NCBI GenBank assembly: GCA_019323525.1 | Contig: JAHWHD010000023.1 | Coordinates: 1-14,109 of the forward strand | From: Candidatus Woesearchaeota archaeon | GTDB lineage: Archaea > Nanobdellota > Nanobdellia > Woesearchaeales > JAHWHD01 | Direction of reading: 5' to 3' | Length of the DNA: 14,109 nt | Shown here: positions 1 through 7,681 of the stretch, piece after piece | Numbering within the stretch: the stretch's first letter is position 1 | Layout: each line of letters begins with the position of its first letter | Position numbers and translations under genes: made by a program | Notes under the pieces: model-generated | What the model saw: only the letters and a program-made list of their open reading frames with translations | What the model was told of the DNA's origin: nothing | Database searches by the model: none

Positions 1-245
1 GCCTGTAGCTGCAGGCAGCACTCTCCTCCAGAAAACAGCACAGCGTCAATAAACCCCATGCTTTTTTTAATCTCATCCTTAACCTCAACTAACCTTTTCT
101 TATACTCCGGCTTAAACTCGATGAGCTTAGAATTATAACAGTAACCGCACTTAAAATCGCACCCCCCAAAAAAAACTACCAATGAAATGTTTCCTGGCCA
201 GTCAACAGTCGACATAGGCACAATCCCAGCTATGTACGCCTCCAT
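1..245 (-). CDS. nrdG: Anaerobic ribonucleotide reductase activating protein (radical SAM), 3' part cut by window edge
   Basis: The first 81 codons are visible; the gene runs off the left edge. The product would be the radical-SAM activase that uses a [4Fe-4S] cluster and S-adenosylmethionine to install the glycyl radical on NrdD. The reading VDWPGNISLVVF at residues 14-25, then GGCDFKCGYCYN with cysteines at 29, 33 and 36 (CX3CX2C), is the NrdG/pyruvate-formate-lyase-activase cluster motif. A second radical-SAM motif follows at 73-79, reading GGECCLQ; the family usually has Pro-Thr or similar after GGE, so two cysteines there are unusual. The ATG at 243-245 lies 32 bases after the preceding glutaredoxin-like gene on the same strand, which makes it the last visible gene of the nrdR-nrdD operon. 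Identity as an activase is secure. Its assignment to NrdD rather than another glycyl-radical enzyme rests mainly on the neighbours. Confidence 0.88.
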   Translation of the reverse strand, partial: MEAYIAGIVPMSTVDWPGNISLVVFFGGCDFKCGYCYNSKLIEFKPEYKKRLVEVKDEIKKSMGFIDAVLFSGGECCLQLQ

Positions 246-277
246 TTTATAAAATTAAGAAAATAACAGATATATAA

Positions 278-535
278 TCATTTCTTTGAGTTTATAAACT
301 CCTCAATAGCATCCAAAAGCTCCTCTTTAGTAGGAGGGTCTGACCTGAACAATACCTCTTCATCAAGTACTATTGTCGGTGTTGAAGCGATCTGCAGCTG
401 TAAAGCCTCAAACATGTTATCCTCTATATCTTTTTCTTCGTACTCATAACCCCTTTCCTTAGCAACCTCTTCACAAAGCTCTTTTGCAGCAGGACACTTC
501 GGACATGTTTTCCCAGTGAACACAACCAGTTTCAT
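278..535 (-). CDS. Glutaredoxin/thioredoxin-like protein with CPKC active site (NrdH-type reductant candidate)
   Basis: A small thioredoxin-fold protein of about 85 residues. The N-terminal strand MKLVVFTGK is followed by the redox motif TCPKCP (Cys11 and Cys14), and STPT with the cis-proline at residue 53 comes later. The frame is open upstream to 574, but the ATG at 533-535 is preferred: a perfect AGGAGG lies 9 bases before it (545-550), overlapping the TAG stop of the upstream gene, and a 574 start would add a basic tail before the first strand and overlap that gene. In Methanosarcina barkeri, class III ribonucleotide reductase is known to be reduced by a glutaredoxin-like NrdH. Placed directly after three nrdD genes and before nrdG, this protein is the best candidate for that role here. 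The specific partner is inference. Confidence 0.85.
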   Translation of the reverse strand: MKLVVFTGKTCPKCPAAKELCEEVAKERGYEYEEKDIEDNMFEALQLQIASTPTIVLDEEVLFRSDPPTKEELLDAIEEFINSKK

Positions 536-544
536 TTTTTTAAA

Positions 545-550
545 CCTCCT
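545..550 (-). promoter_or_regulatory. Shine-Dalgarno AGGAGG fixing the start of the CPKC glutaredoxin-like gene
   Basis: The minus strand reads TAGGAGG followed by nine bases and ATG at 535. The motif shares bases with the TAG stop (549-551) of the upstream gene, so the two small redox genes are probably translationally coupled. It decides the start at 535 over the longer open frame to 574. Confidence 0.8.
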
Positions 551-803
551 ATAGCAACGCCTTTTCAATCTCATTCTTTAACTCATTTGCCTCTGGCACC
601 TCTCCATGAAACCTTGTAAGCCCGTTTATACAGAAGCTGGGGCATTTCATTACATGGTGCGTCAAAGCAGTTATCTGATCATCATCAATATCTATTATGT
701 TAAGTTTTATGAACGGCATCTCAACTACCAGTCCCTCCATCAACTCTTTTGCGTCTTTGCTTTTTTTATCCCCTTTTCTAACGAACATCTTGATATCTAC
801 CAA
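549..803 (-). CDS. Divergent glutaredoxin-like protein lacking the N-terminal CxxC
   Basis: This 84-residue protein resembles its downstream neighbour in size and layout. The N-terminal strand and helix align (KMFVRKGDKKSKDAKEL against VVFTGKTCPKCPAAKEL), but both active-site cysteines are replaced, CPKC becoming DKKS. It carries instead Cys54 immediately before the cis-proline position and Cys58 just after (KCPSFCING). The start is a TTG at 801-803: an in-frame TAG lies two codons upstream, and AGGTGA sits six bases before the TTG, overlapping the nrdD stop. The only nearby alternative is ATG at residue 6, with a weaker ribosome site. Eleven bases separate it from the last nrdD. It could be a non-catalytic partner of the CPKC protein or of NrdD, or use the cis-proline cysteines for redox chemistry. 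Fold assignment is moderately sure; function is unknown. Confidence 0.75.
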   Translation of the reverse strand: MVDIKMFVRKGDKKSKDAKELMEGLVVEMPFIKLNIIDIDDDQITALTHHVMKCPSFCINGLTRFHGEVPEANELKNEIEKALL

Positions 804-809
804 TCTCTA

Positions 810-815
810 TCACCT
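810..815 (-). promoter_or_regulatory. Shine-Dalgarno AGGTGA supporting a TTG start
   Basis: The minus strand reads TGAGGTGATAGAGATTG: the TGA stop of the upstream nrdD runs into AGGTGA, then six bases, then the TTG start at 803. With an in-frame TAG between the motif and the TTG, no longer start is possible. Confidence 0.6.
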
Positions 816-2851
816 CAAACGTCATACCTCTTTCTATTCAAAAACTCAGTAGCCTTGCCTTTGTTCCATGACTTAACAGGAGTATAATATCCGGTCACTC
901 TAGAATACCATTGCAGATCGTCTCCTGTAGCACCGCAACTTGGACATGTTTCATATACACTACCAAAAGTCCTTTTACATTTTGAGCAACAAGTTAAGTC
1001 TTTAGTGTAAGCATAATACGCAGTAAGAGTCTGTGAACAGATTTTTTTTGTCAAGTTCAACAAAGCTTCAGGGTCTGGAGTTCTCTCTCCAAGGAATATG
1101 TGGTTTATGACCCCTCCCTTCACCAATGGATGGAACGAACTATCAATCTTTATCCTGTCGAACAATCCAAGATTTGCAGCATAGTTTACTTGGCACGAGT
1201 TAGTATAATATATGTTCTTTGTACTTTTATCTCCTTGAACAACTGCTTTATCGCCGAACCTTTTAACATCAAGCTCAGCTAATTTATAAGAGCTTCCTTC
1301 TGCAGGAGTTTGTACCATGCCCCACCTCTGTCCAGTCTCTTTTTGCTTTTCATCGATCATATCTGCCATTGACTTTATTATCTTTAAACCTAGCTTCCAG
1401 GCACTATCACTTTCATGCAACTCTTCTCCTGTTATGCTTTTGACCATCTCGTTTAATCCTACAAAACCGACAGAGTTAGTAGAACTTTCAATTTTAAAGT
1501 AAGGTTTACCATAACAATCCATTGTAAGGAACGGAGCAGCGTCTTGGTCAAGTATCTTTTGTATAACATCTCTCTTTGCTTTGAATATTTTCTCAGAAAT
1601 GTTTATCCTGTCCCTTAAAACCTCAATAACCTCAGACTCGTTACTGGAATTATAAGCAACGCTTGGAAGGTTCAATGTGATTGTCTGTATACTTCCGCTC
1701 CTAACAGTTCCCAGCCTAATCTCCTCATTAAAATCCTGGTCAGGTGCAAGGAAGTACCTACAACATTGCGATTGTAGAGCATCAGGCATATACGGTGCAG
1801 CCATGTTAAGGAAATAAGGTGTTCCGAACTTAGAAACTAGCTTATGTATGTCAAGTAACAGGTCCTCAGCACTTTTATCCTTCAAAGTTTCCTTCCTTAT
1901 TTTGTACTCTGGCTTAGGAAAATGGAACGGCTTTCCCGCATAGTCCCCTTTCATCATTACATCAGTAAACGCCTTTGCTATCATCCTGGCCTCTTCAATA
2001 TAATTCTCATAATTCTCTTTCTCAGTAACCCTTCCTCCTGGAAGAACTACAGGAACATCTTTAAGATACTTAGGGCAGTTAATTTCAAGACTCGCTGACG
2101 TGAACGCGGTCTGTCCGTCTCTGATAAATATCTGGTCAAGAACATAGACAAAAGCTTCAACAGCTTGTTTTACTTGGTAATAATTTAAACCACGTGCATA
2201 AGGAGCTAGATAGAGGTTAAGGCTGTCAAAACCTTGACCTCCTGAGAAGTATGTTTGAGCAGTTAAAAGTATCCTTGCAGCGTGCTGCATTGCCACTTCA
2301 AGACTTTTAGCAGGGCCTGACACTCCAGCATAGACTCCTTGCCTACCGTCTGGTTGAAAACCTTCTTTAAGGAAAAATCTCATGTCATGCGAAAAACAGA
2401 ACGGCCTTGTAGGAAAAAAATCAAGGTCGTGTATATATATCTCGCCGTTTATATGCGACTTTGCAGCTGACCTTGGTAAAAGATAGAACAACGAGTACTG
2501 TTTAGCAATTGAATCTCCGAACTGCTTATGCATGAACTGTGGGTTATAGGAAACGTTAGCATTTTCCCTGTCATATTCAAATATGGTTTTCTTTATATCG
2601 TAAACAGGCATACCAATCCTTGAATATTCTTTATGCGCTTTTACTCTGCCCGCTTTTAGAAGCTTTACACAAACGATCTCCCTCACTAAATTAGGAGTTA
2701 TATTGTCAAGTTTCTTTAGCTCCTCAAAAGCGTCCTCAGAAACTCGCTTTGCATCCTCTTCAGACATTGAAGTCTCCTTCAACAACGATTTTGCAATCTT
2801 TTCAGGGCTGCTCTCTTCTAAATCCTCAAACGGAACATCAAGCTTAACCAT
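815..2851 (-). CDS. nrdD: Anaerobic (class III) ribonucleoside-triphosphate reductase, third tandem copy, no N-terminal ATP-cone module
   Basis: Glycyl-radical enzyme reducing ribonucleoside triphosphates to deoxy forms, 678 residues. Visible hallmarks in order are RPFCF with Cys152 (position expected for the reductant cysteine), SQCCRYF with Cys363/364 (thiyl-radical region), SGSIQTITLNLP with Asn394, a C-terminal zinc site Cys622/625/636/639, and the radical loop RVTGYY with Gly654. The N-terminal 90 residues keep only a diverged cone-like helical segment (KIAKSLLKETSMSEEDAKR), and the ATP-cone signature is absent. The ATG at 2849-2851 overlaps the upstream nrdD by 8 bases, and AGAGGT lies nine or ten bases before it. 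It is closest to the adjacent upstream copy, including a 61-base stretch with only three differences. All catalytic positions I can identify are intact, so it should be active. Whether it is allosterically controlled, or works with the other copies, cannot be read from sequence. Confidence 0.93.
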   Translation of the reverse strand: MVKLDVPFEDLEESSPEKIAKSLLKETSMSEEDAKRVSEDAFEELKKLDNITPNLVREIVCVKLLKAGRVKAHKEYSRIGMPVYDIKKTIFEYDRENANVSYNPQFMHKQFGDSIAKQYSLFYLLPRSAAKSHINGEIYIHDLDFFPTRPFCFSHDMRFFLKEGFQPDGRQGVYAGVSGPAKSLEVAMQHAARILLTAQTYFSGGQGFDSLNLYLAPYARGLNYYQVKQAVEAFVYVLDQIFIRDGQTAFTSASLEINCPKYLKDVPVVLPGGRVTEKENYENYIEEARMIAKAFTDVMMKGDYAGKPFHFPKPEYKIRKETLKDKSAEDLLLDIHKLVSKFGTPYFLNMAAPYMPDALQSQCCRYFLAPDQDFNEEIRLGTVRSGSIQTITLNLPSVAYNSSNESEVIEVLRDRINISEKIFKAKRDVIQKILDQDAAPFLTMDCYGKPYFKIESSTNSVGFVGLNEMVKSITGEELHESDSAWKLGLKIIKSMADMIDEKQKETGQRWGMVQTPAEGSSYKLAELDVKRFGDKAVVQGDKSTKNIYYTNSCQVNYAANLGLFDRIKIDSSFHPLVKGGVINHIFLGERTPDPEALLNLTKKICSQTLTAYYAYTKDLTCCSKCKRTFGSVYETCPSCGATGDDLQWYSRVTGYYTPVKSWNKGKATEFLNRKRYDV

Positions 2852-4889
2852 TCAAACCATACCTCTTTCTCTCTAAAAACTCTTTATACTTGCCTTTGTT
2901 CCATGATTTGACAGGAGTGTAATAACCCGTTATCCTTGAGAAACATTCAACCTTTTCAGTCTCTCCGCAGCTCGGACACTCGAACAGCAACCCTCCAAAA
3001 GTCTTTCCGCACGCATTACAGTATGTTATGTCTTTGGTATACGCATAATATGCAGTAAGAGTCTGTGAACAAATCTTTTTTGTCAAGTTCAACAAAGCTT
3101 CAGGATCAGGATTTGTCTCTCCTAAGAACACGTGAGATATAACCCCTCCTTTGATAAGCGGATGGAAGCTGCTGTCTATCTTCAACCTTTTGAATAGGTC
3201 AATATTAGCAGAATAATTAGGCTGCGAGGAGTTAGTGTAGAACACATCTTTGCTCTCCCTGTTCCCTTGCACAACAGCTTTGTCACCGAAGTTCTTAAGG
3301 TCAAGCTCTGCAAACTTCCAGCTTGCAGACTCAGCAGGCGTCTGTACCATTCCCCATCTTTGACCTGTCTCCTCTTGTTTTTCCTTCACGAGTTCAGACA
3401 TGAAATTTATTATCTTCAATCCCAGCTTCCAGGCACTGTCGTTCTCATGCAGTTCCTCTCCTGTAAGACTTTTCAGCATCTCGTTAAGCCCTATAAACCC
3501 TAACGAGTTAGTCGAAGCTTCTATCTTAAAGTATGGTTTGCCATTGCAGTCCATTGTAAGGAACGGTGCAGCTCCAGAATCCATAACTTTCTGGATACAC
3601 TCCCTTTTGACATCGAATATCTCTTTTGTTAGGTTAACCCTCTCTTGGATTAACTCAAACACTCTATCTTCAGAACCTGCAACATAAGCAATATTGGGAA
3701 GGTTCAATGTAACAGTCTGAATGCTCCCGCTTCTCACAGTCCCTTCCTTGATCTCTTCCCAGAAATCCTGGTCAGGTGCTAAAAAATAACGGCAGCATTG
3801 ACTTTGCAAAGCATCAGGCATGTACGGAGCAGCCATGTTAAGGAAATACGGGCTTCCGAACTTAGCGACAAGCTTGTGTATGTCCATAAGCAGAGGTTCA
3901 ACCTCTTTATCTTTCAAAGTTTCCTTCCTTATTTTATATTCTGGTTTAGGAAAGATGAACGGCCTTCCTAGATGATCTCCTCGCATCATGATATTTGTAA
4001 AAGCTTTAGTTATACGCCTTGCCTCGTCCATATAATTCTCATACTCCTCTTTTTCAGAAACCTTTCCTCCAGGGAGTACAACAGGCACATCTTTAAGATA
4101 CCCTGGACAGTTAAGCTCAAGACTTTCTGATGTAAAGGGCAACTGCCCGCCTTTAACTACGTTCAGTGTGGCTAGCTGGAACACAAACCCTTGCACAGCG
4201 TGCTCAATTGCATGGTCGCTTAAACCTCTTGCATAAGGTGCAAGGAACAAGTTCAGGCTGTCAAACCCCTGTCCTCCTGAAAAATAGTTAGAAGCGATTA
4301 TCATTGTCCTTGCAGCATGCCTTAGAGCAACTGCTAAACTCTTTGCAGGCCCTGAAGATGCAGTATGCTTTCCTGTACCGTCTGTCTTCAGCCCATTTTT
4401 CAAGAAAAACCTAATATCATGCGAAAAACAGAACGGCCTTGTAGCAAAAAACTCAAAATCATGTATGTATATCTCGCCGTTGATATGGGCATCCGATATA
4501 CTCTTTGGAAGAAGATGAAATAATGCGTATTGTCTCGCTATACCTCCCGCAAGATTAAACTGTATTGTCTGCGGATTATATGTTGTATTAGCATTGTTTT
4601 TATCGTATTGGAACATTATCTTATGTACATCATATACAGGTATGCCAAGCCTGACAAACTCAGAATGCTCCCTCTCAAGAGCCCGCTCCCTTAACTTCAT
4701 ACAGACTATTTCCCTTATAAGGCTGGTTTTCAGTACTCCATTGATGTTGCTCAACTCATCAAACGACTTCTGAGCAATCACCTCTGCATTCTCATCTGAA
4801 ATTGACGTCTCTTTAAGCAAAGCCTGTTTTATTTTATCCTTTGAAAGCGTTCCAATTTCTCCGTTCGACGTTATAATCCTTTTTTCCAT
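2844..4889 (-). CDS. nrdD: Anaerobic (class III) ribonucleoside-triphosphate reductase, second tandem copy
   Basis: Second NrdD paralogue, 681 residues from the ATG at 4887-4889. That ATG overlaps the upstream TGA as TGATG; a GTG one codon earlier (4890-4892) is a possible alternative. Hallmarks are RPFCF (Cys154), SQCCRYF (Cys365/366), SGSIQTVTLNLP (Asn396), zinc cysteines 624/627/638/641 and the glycyl-radical loop RITGYY (Gly655). Val is replaced by Ile in that loop relative to the other two copies. The N-terminus holds one short cone-like segment (KDKIKQALLKETSISDENAE) but lacks the extra N-terminal module of the first copy. It is closely related to the third copy across the whole length, so the pair arose by a tandem duplication after divergence from the first. 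The tight overlaps on both sides imply translational coupling. It looks functional; the reason for keeping it beside two homologues is unknown. Confidence 0.93.
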   Translation of the reverse strand: MEKRIITSNGEIGTLSKDKIKQALLKETSISDENAEVIAQKSFDELSNINGVLKTSLIREIVCMKLRERALEREHSEFVRLGIPVYDVHKIMFQYDKNNANTTYNPQTIQFNLAGGIARQYALFHLLPKSISDAHINGEIYIHDFEFFATRPFCFSHDIRFFLKNGLKTDGTGKHTASSGPAKSLAVALRHAARTMIIASNYFSGGQGFDSLNLFLAPYARGLSDHAIEHAVQGFVFQLATLNVVKGGQLPFTSESLELNCPGYLKDVPVVLPGGKVSEKEEYENYMDEARRITKAFTNIMMRGDHLGRPFIFPKPEYKIRKETLKDKEVEPLLMDIHKLVAKFGSPYFLNMAAPYMPDALQSQCCRYFLAPDQDFWEEIKEGTVRSGSIQTVTLNLPNIAYVAGSEDRVFELIQERVNLTKEIFDVKRECIQKVMDSGAAPFLTMDCNGKPYFKIEASTNSLGFIGLNEMLKSLTGEELHENDSAWKLGLKIINFMSELVKEKQEETGQRWGMVQTPAESASWKFAELDLKNFGDKAVVQGNRESKDVFYTNSSQPNYSANIDLFKRLKIDSSFHPLIKGGVISHVFLGETNPDPEALLNLTKKICSQTLTAYYAYTKDITYCNACGKTFGGLLFECPSCGETEKVECFSRITGYYTPVKSWNKGKYKEFLERKRYGLNG

Positions 4890-7180
4890 CACAACCCGCT
4901 GCCATATCTTTTCCTGTCAAGGAACTCTTGCTTCTTGCCCTTGTTCCACCCTGAGACTCTTTGATAGTATCCAGTGACTCTGCTGTAACATTCAACTTCT
5001 TTGGCGCCGCAGTTAGGGCAAAGTTCATATATTCCGCCAAAAGTTTTATGGCACTTGATACAGTAACTGATATCTTTAGTATACGCATAGTACGCTGTTA
5101 ATGTTTTATCGCATATCTTCCTGGTTAGTTTCAGCAGTGCGCTTGGATCTGGATTGCTCTCTCCCAAAAACACGTGCGATATCGCTCCTCCGTCAAGCAA
5201 AGGATGAAAACTAGCATCCAACTGCAGCCTTTTGAAGAGATTTATGTTTGCAGAGTAGTTAGGGTGCGAAGAATTCATGTAATACACAGATCCATCGTTA
5301 ACATTGCCCTGAACAACAGCCCTCTCTTTAAAGTCTCTAAGGTCTATCTTTGCAAGCCTGTGCGGAGCACTCTCCCCAGGAGTCTGCACCACTCCATACC
5401 TTAATCCATATCCTGCTTCTTTATCCTCGTTAAAGACCTTGCTTTTGTCAGACATGTGCTTTATTACTTTCAGCCCAAACTTCCAAGCACTCTCGCTTTC
5501 ATGAAGCTCCTCTCCTGTAAGGCTCTTGACCATCTCGTTCAACCCTACAAACCCAAAATTATGCAGGCAATGGTTTATCGGGTACAGGTACTCTCCATAA
5601 CAGTCCTGTGCAAGGAATGGCAGTATCTTCTGGTCAAGCCTCCTCCTTACGATATCATTCTTTATCTTGAATATCTCTTTTGTCTGCTCCATTCTTTGGT
5701 CGATCAACTCAAAAGCCTGTGTTTCATTCTTTACCTCATACGCAACCCTTGGTAGGTTTAAGGACACGTACTGTATACAGCTGCTCCTTGTTGATCCTCT
5801 CTCGATATCCTTCCATTCATCAGCGCTGGGTGTTAGGAAGAACCTGCAGCACTGCGACTGGCATATGTCAGGCATATACGGCGCTGTGAGATTAAGGAAG
5901 TAGGGACTTCCGAACTTAGACGCAAGCTGGTGCACCGTTCCGAAAAGTTCTTCATGCTTTCCGTTTAATAGAGGCTTTCTTACTTTATACTCTGGCTTTG
6001 GCCATGAAAACATCTTGCCATGATAATCCCCTTGAAGGAAAACCTCTGTCAATGCTTTGATGAATGTAAGAGCTTCATCAGTATAATCTGCATAAGTCTC
6101 TCTCTCGCTCACCTTGCCTCCTGGAAGAACCGCTGGAAGTTCTGCAATCCATTTCGGAGGATCAAACTCGAGAGATATAGAAGAGAAAACCGCTTGCCCG
6201 CCTCTGCTGACGAGCATCATGTTCATTTCATAGATGAACTGCTGCGCCAGCTGCTTAATTCTGTCGTATGAAAGTCCTTTCAGGAACGGCGCCATCCATA
6301 TGTTGAAGAAGTCTAGCCCCTGTCCGCCTGCACAGTTTGTCTGTCCAGCCCCTACGATCTTAGCAGCATGGTTAAGAGCCACGTCAGCATGCTTGGCAGG
6401 TCCTGCAGTGCTTGTCTGGTTTCCAAACCCATCCACTTTAAGTCCGTTCTGGAAAAAGAATCTTAGGTCTGACGCAAAACAGAAAGGCCTGGTCGCAAAA
6501 TAGCTAAGGTCATGGATATAGAGTTCGCCTTTAAGATGTGTGTATGCGAGTTCTGGGGGCAATAGTTTTGTCAGTGCGAACTGCTTTGATACATTATCAG
6601 CAATCAACTTATGTATTGCTTCTGCATGATACCCAAGATTTGCGTTTTCGTGCATGTTTTGGTTTATCGTCTTATCAACATCATACACCGGAATCCCAAG
6701 CCTGGAATATTCTCTTTTATATTTGAACAGTTTATTCTTTGTAAGAATATAATTCACCAGCTCCCGTATCAATGGCCCTGAGATGTGCTCTATCTTGTTC
6801 TCTATCAGCAAGTGTTCTACCTCGTCGCTTATATCTCTTGCAAGGTTTTCTTCCATAGCAGTCTCTTTTATCAAGGACTCGACTATTCTCTGCTTCATGA
6901 AGGGCTGGAACACATGATTAAACGGAGGCTCGCCGCCCACAACCCAGACATTGTTTTTCTTATACTTGAAACCATAACTATATTTTTCATCGATAGTGTC
7001 AAGCTCTTCAATGACTAGTTTTCTTAGCTCTGAAGTTGGGATAAGATTATAGACCCGTTTTTTGATATTTCCAACAACCCTGTCAATGTGCTCGTCAGGT
7101 ATGCCTGTCCTCTCGATAGCATGCGCAAGTTTTTGTTCAGAGAATTCTTCTCTTCTGTTATCTGATTTAATCACTTCCAT
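4889..7180 (-). CDS. nrdD: Anaerobic (class III) ribonucleoside-triphosphate reductase, first tandem copy with N-terminal ATP-cone-like domain
   Basis: Longest NrdD of the three, 763 residues. Residues 1-73 resemble an ATP-cone (MEVIKSDNRREEFSEQKL), the nucleotide-binding module that sets overall activity in ribonucleotide reductases. A second cone-like segment follows at about 88-165 (FMKQRIVESLIKETAMEE), shared with the other copies. The core has RPFCF (Cys234), SQCCRFF (Cys444/445), a LNLPRVAY segment with Asn475, zinc cysteines 707/710/721/724 and radical loop RVTGYY (Gly737). It has extra cysteines at 283, 440 and 468 where the sister copies have Tyr, Leu and Gly. It overlaps nrdR by 14 bases and its TGA overlaps the next ATG. 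Its fuller domain set and core residues (for example SRGGQAVFSS) suggest it is the ancestral-type enzyme. That ranking is inference. Confidence 0.94.
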   Translation of the reverse strand: MEVIKSDNRREEFSEQKLAHAIERTGIPDEHIDRVVGNIKKRVYNLIPTSELRKLVIEELDTIDEKYSYGFKYKKNNVWVVGGEPPFNHVFQPFMKQRIVESLIKETAMEENLARDISDEVEHLLIENKIEHISGPLIRELVNYILTKNKLFKYKREYSRLGIPVYDVDKTINQNMHENANLGYHAEAIHKLIADNVSKQFALTKLLPPELAYTHLKGELYIHDLSYFATRPFCFASDLRFFFQNGLKVDGFGNQTSTAGPAKHADVALNHAAKIVGAGQTNCAGGQGLDFFNIWMAPFLKGLSYDRIKQLAQQFIYEMNMMLVSRGGQAVFSSISLEFDPPKWIAELPAVLPGGKVSERETYADYTDEALTFIKALTEVFLQGDYHGKMFSWPKPEYKVRKPLLNGKHEELFGTVHQLASKFGSPYFLNLTAPYMPDICQSQCCRFFLTPSADEWKDIERGSTRSSCIQYVSLNLPRVAYEVKNETQAFELIDQRMEQTKEIFKIKNDIVRRRLDQKILPFLAQDCYGEYLYPINHCLHNFGFVGLNEMVKSLTGEELHESESAWKFGLKVIKHMSDKSKVFNEDKEAGYGLRYGVVQTPGESAPHRLAKIDLRDFKERAVVQGNVNDGSVYYMNSSHPNYSANINLFKRLQLDASFHPLLDGGAISHVFLGESNPDPSALLKLTRKICDKTLTAYYAYTKDISYCIKCHKTFGGIYELCPNCGAKEVECYSRVTGYYQRVSGWNKGKKQEFLDRKRYGSGL

Positions 7181-7637
7181 TCTTCACCACTTTTTTTAGT
7201 TTTTTCAATTCATCAGCAAAAGCGTCAAGGTCTTCAAAGGATTTATAGACAGAAGCAAACCTTATGTATGCGACAGGATCTATTTTCTTAAGCCTGTTCA
7301 TCACAAGGTTGCCTACGTACTTGCTCTGTACCTCAAGACCTTCTTTTCCTTTTAATTTAAGTTCAATTTCAGTGATTATCTTGTCCATATCTTCAGCGCT
7401 TACAGCTCTTTTTTGTAATGCTTTCATAAGTCCGTGCTTAAGCTTATCCCTGTCAAAAGCCTCCCTTCTGCCATCTTTCTTGACAACAACGAGGTCAGCC
7501 ATCTCAATCCGTTCATATGTTGTGAAGCGTTTCTCGCACTTCAGACACTCCCTTCTTCTTCTGGTTACTTCAAAATCGCTGGTCTCTCTTTTATCAACAA
7601 CTTTTGTCTCGTTTGACAGGCAGTATGGACATTTCAT
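7167..7637 (-). CDS. nrdR: NrdR transcriptional repressor (zinc ribbon plus ATP-cone)
   Basis: A full-length NrdR, 156 residues, the usual family length. A zinc ribbon with Cys3/Cys6 and Cys31/Cys34 is followed by the basic run RRRR at 26-29, then an ATP-cone starting VVVKKDGRREAF (50-61) with Lys65 and ending YIRFASVYKSF (124-134). NrdR senses ATP/dATP through the cone and represses ribonucleotide reductase genes by binding paired NrdR boxes. Here two such sites lie 45-92 bases before its ATG, so autoregulation together with the downstream nrdD operon is likely. The gene starts the operon and overlaps nrdD by 14 bases. The ATG at 7635-7637 has a TATA-like 9-mer at -30 to -22 and no Shine-Dalgarno motif, suggesting a leaderless transcript. 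NrdR is overwhelmingly bacterial and known from only a few archaea, so its presence behind an archaeal-type promoter is notable. Confidence 0.95.
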   Translation of the reverse strand: MKCPYCLSNETKVVDKRETSDFEVTRRRRECLKCEKRFTTYERIEMADLVVVKKDGRREAFDRDKLKHGLMKALQKRAVSAEDMDKIITEIELKLKGKEGLEVQSKYVGNLVMNRLKKIDPVAYIRFASVYKSFEDLDAFADELKKLKKVVKNGSD

Positions 7638-7658
7638 TTTTCTATGGCTCTCGCTAGC

Positions 7659-7667
7659 ATTAAATTT
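7659..7667 (-). promoter_or_regulatory. TATA box of the nrdR-nrdD operon (proximal, leaderless)
   Basis: The minus strand reads AAATTTAAT at -30 to -22 from the nrdR ATG, preceded by A-rich sequence that could serve as BRE. The distance equals that of the other promoters in the window and implies transcription starting at or next to the ATG. The AT content of this intergenic region makes chance matches possible. Confidence 0.55.
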
Positions 7668-7681
7668 TTATTATCAAGTGA

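Noticed and set aside
536..574. Longer N-terminal extension of the CPKC glutaredoxin-like protein
   Set aside because: It would overlap the upstream gene and add a basic tail before the first strand; the perfect AGGAGG nine bases before the ATG at 535 supports the shorter form.
815..4889. The second and third nrdD copies as pseudogenes
   Set aside because: Both frames are open throughout and retain the glycyl-radical loop, zinc cysteines and the central and RPFC cysteines.
4834..5088. Minus-strand 84-codon frame overlapping the nrdD junction
   Set aside because: It lies out of frame inside two overlapping, clearly conserved nrdD genes.
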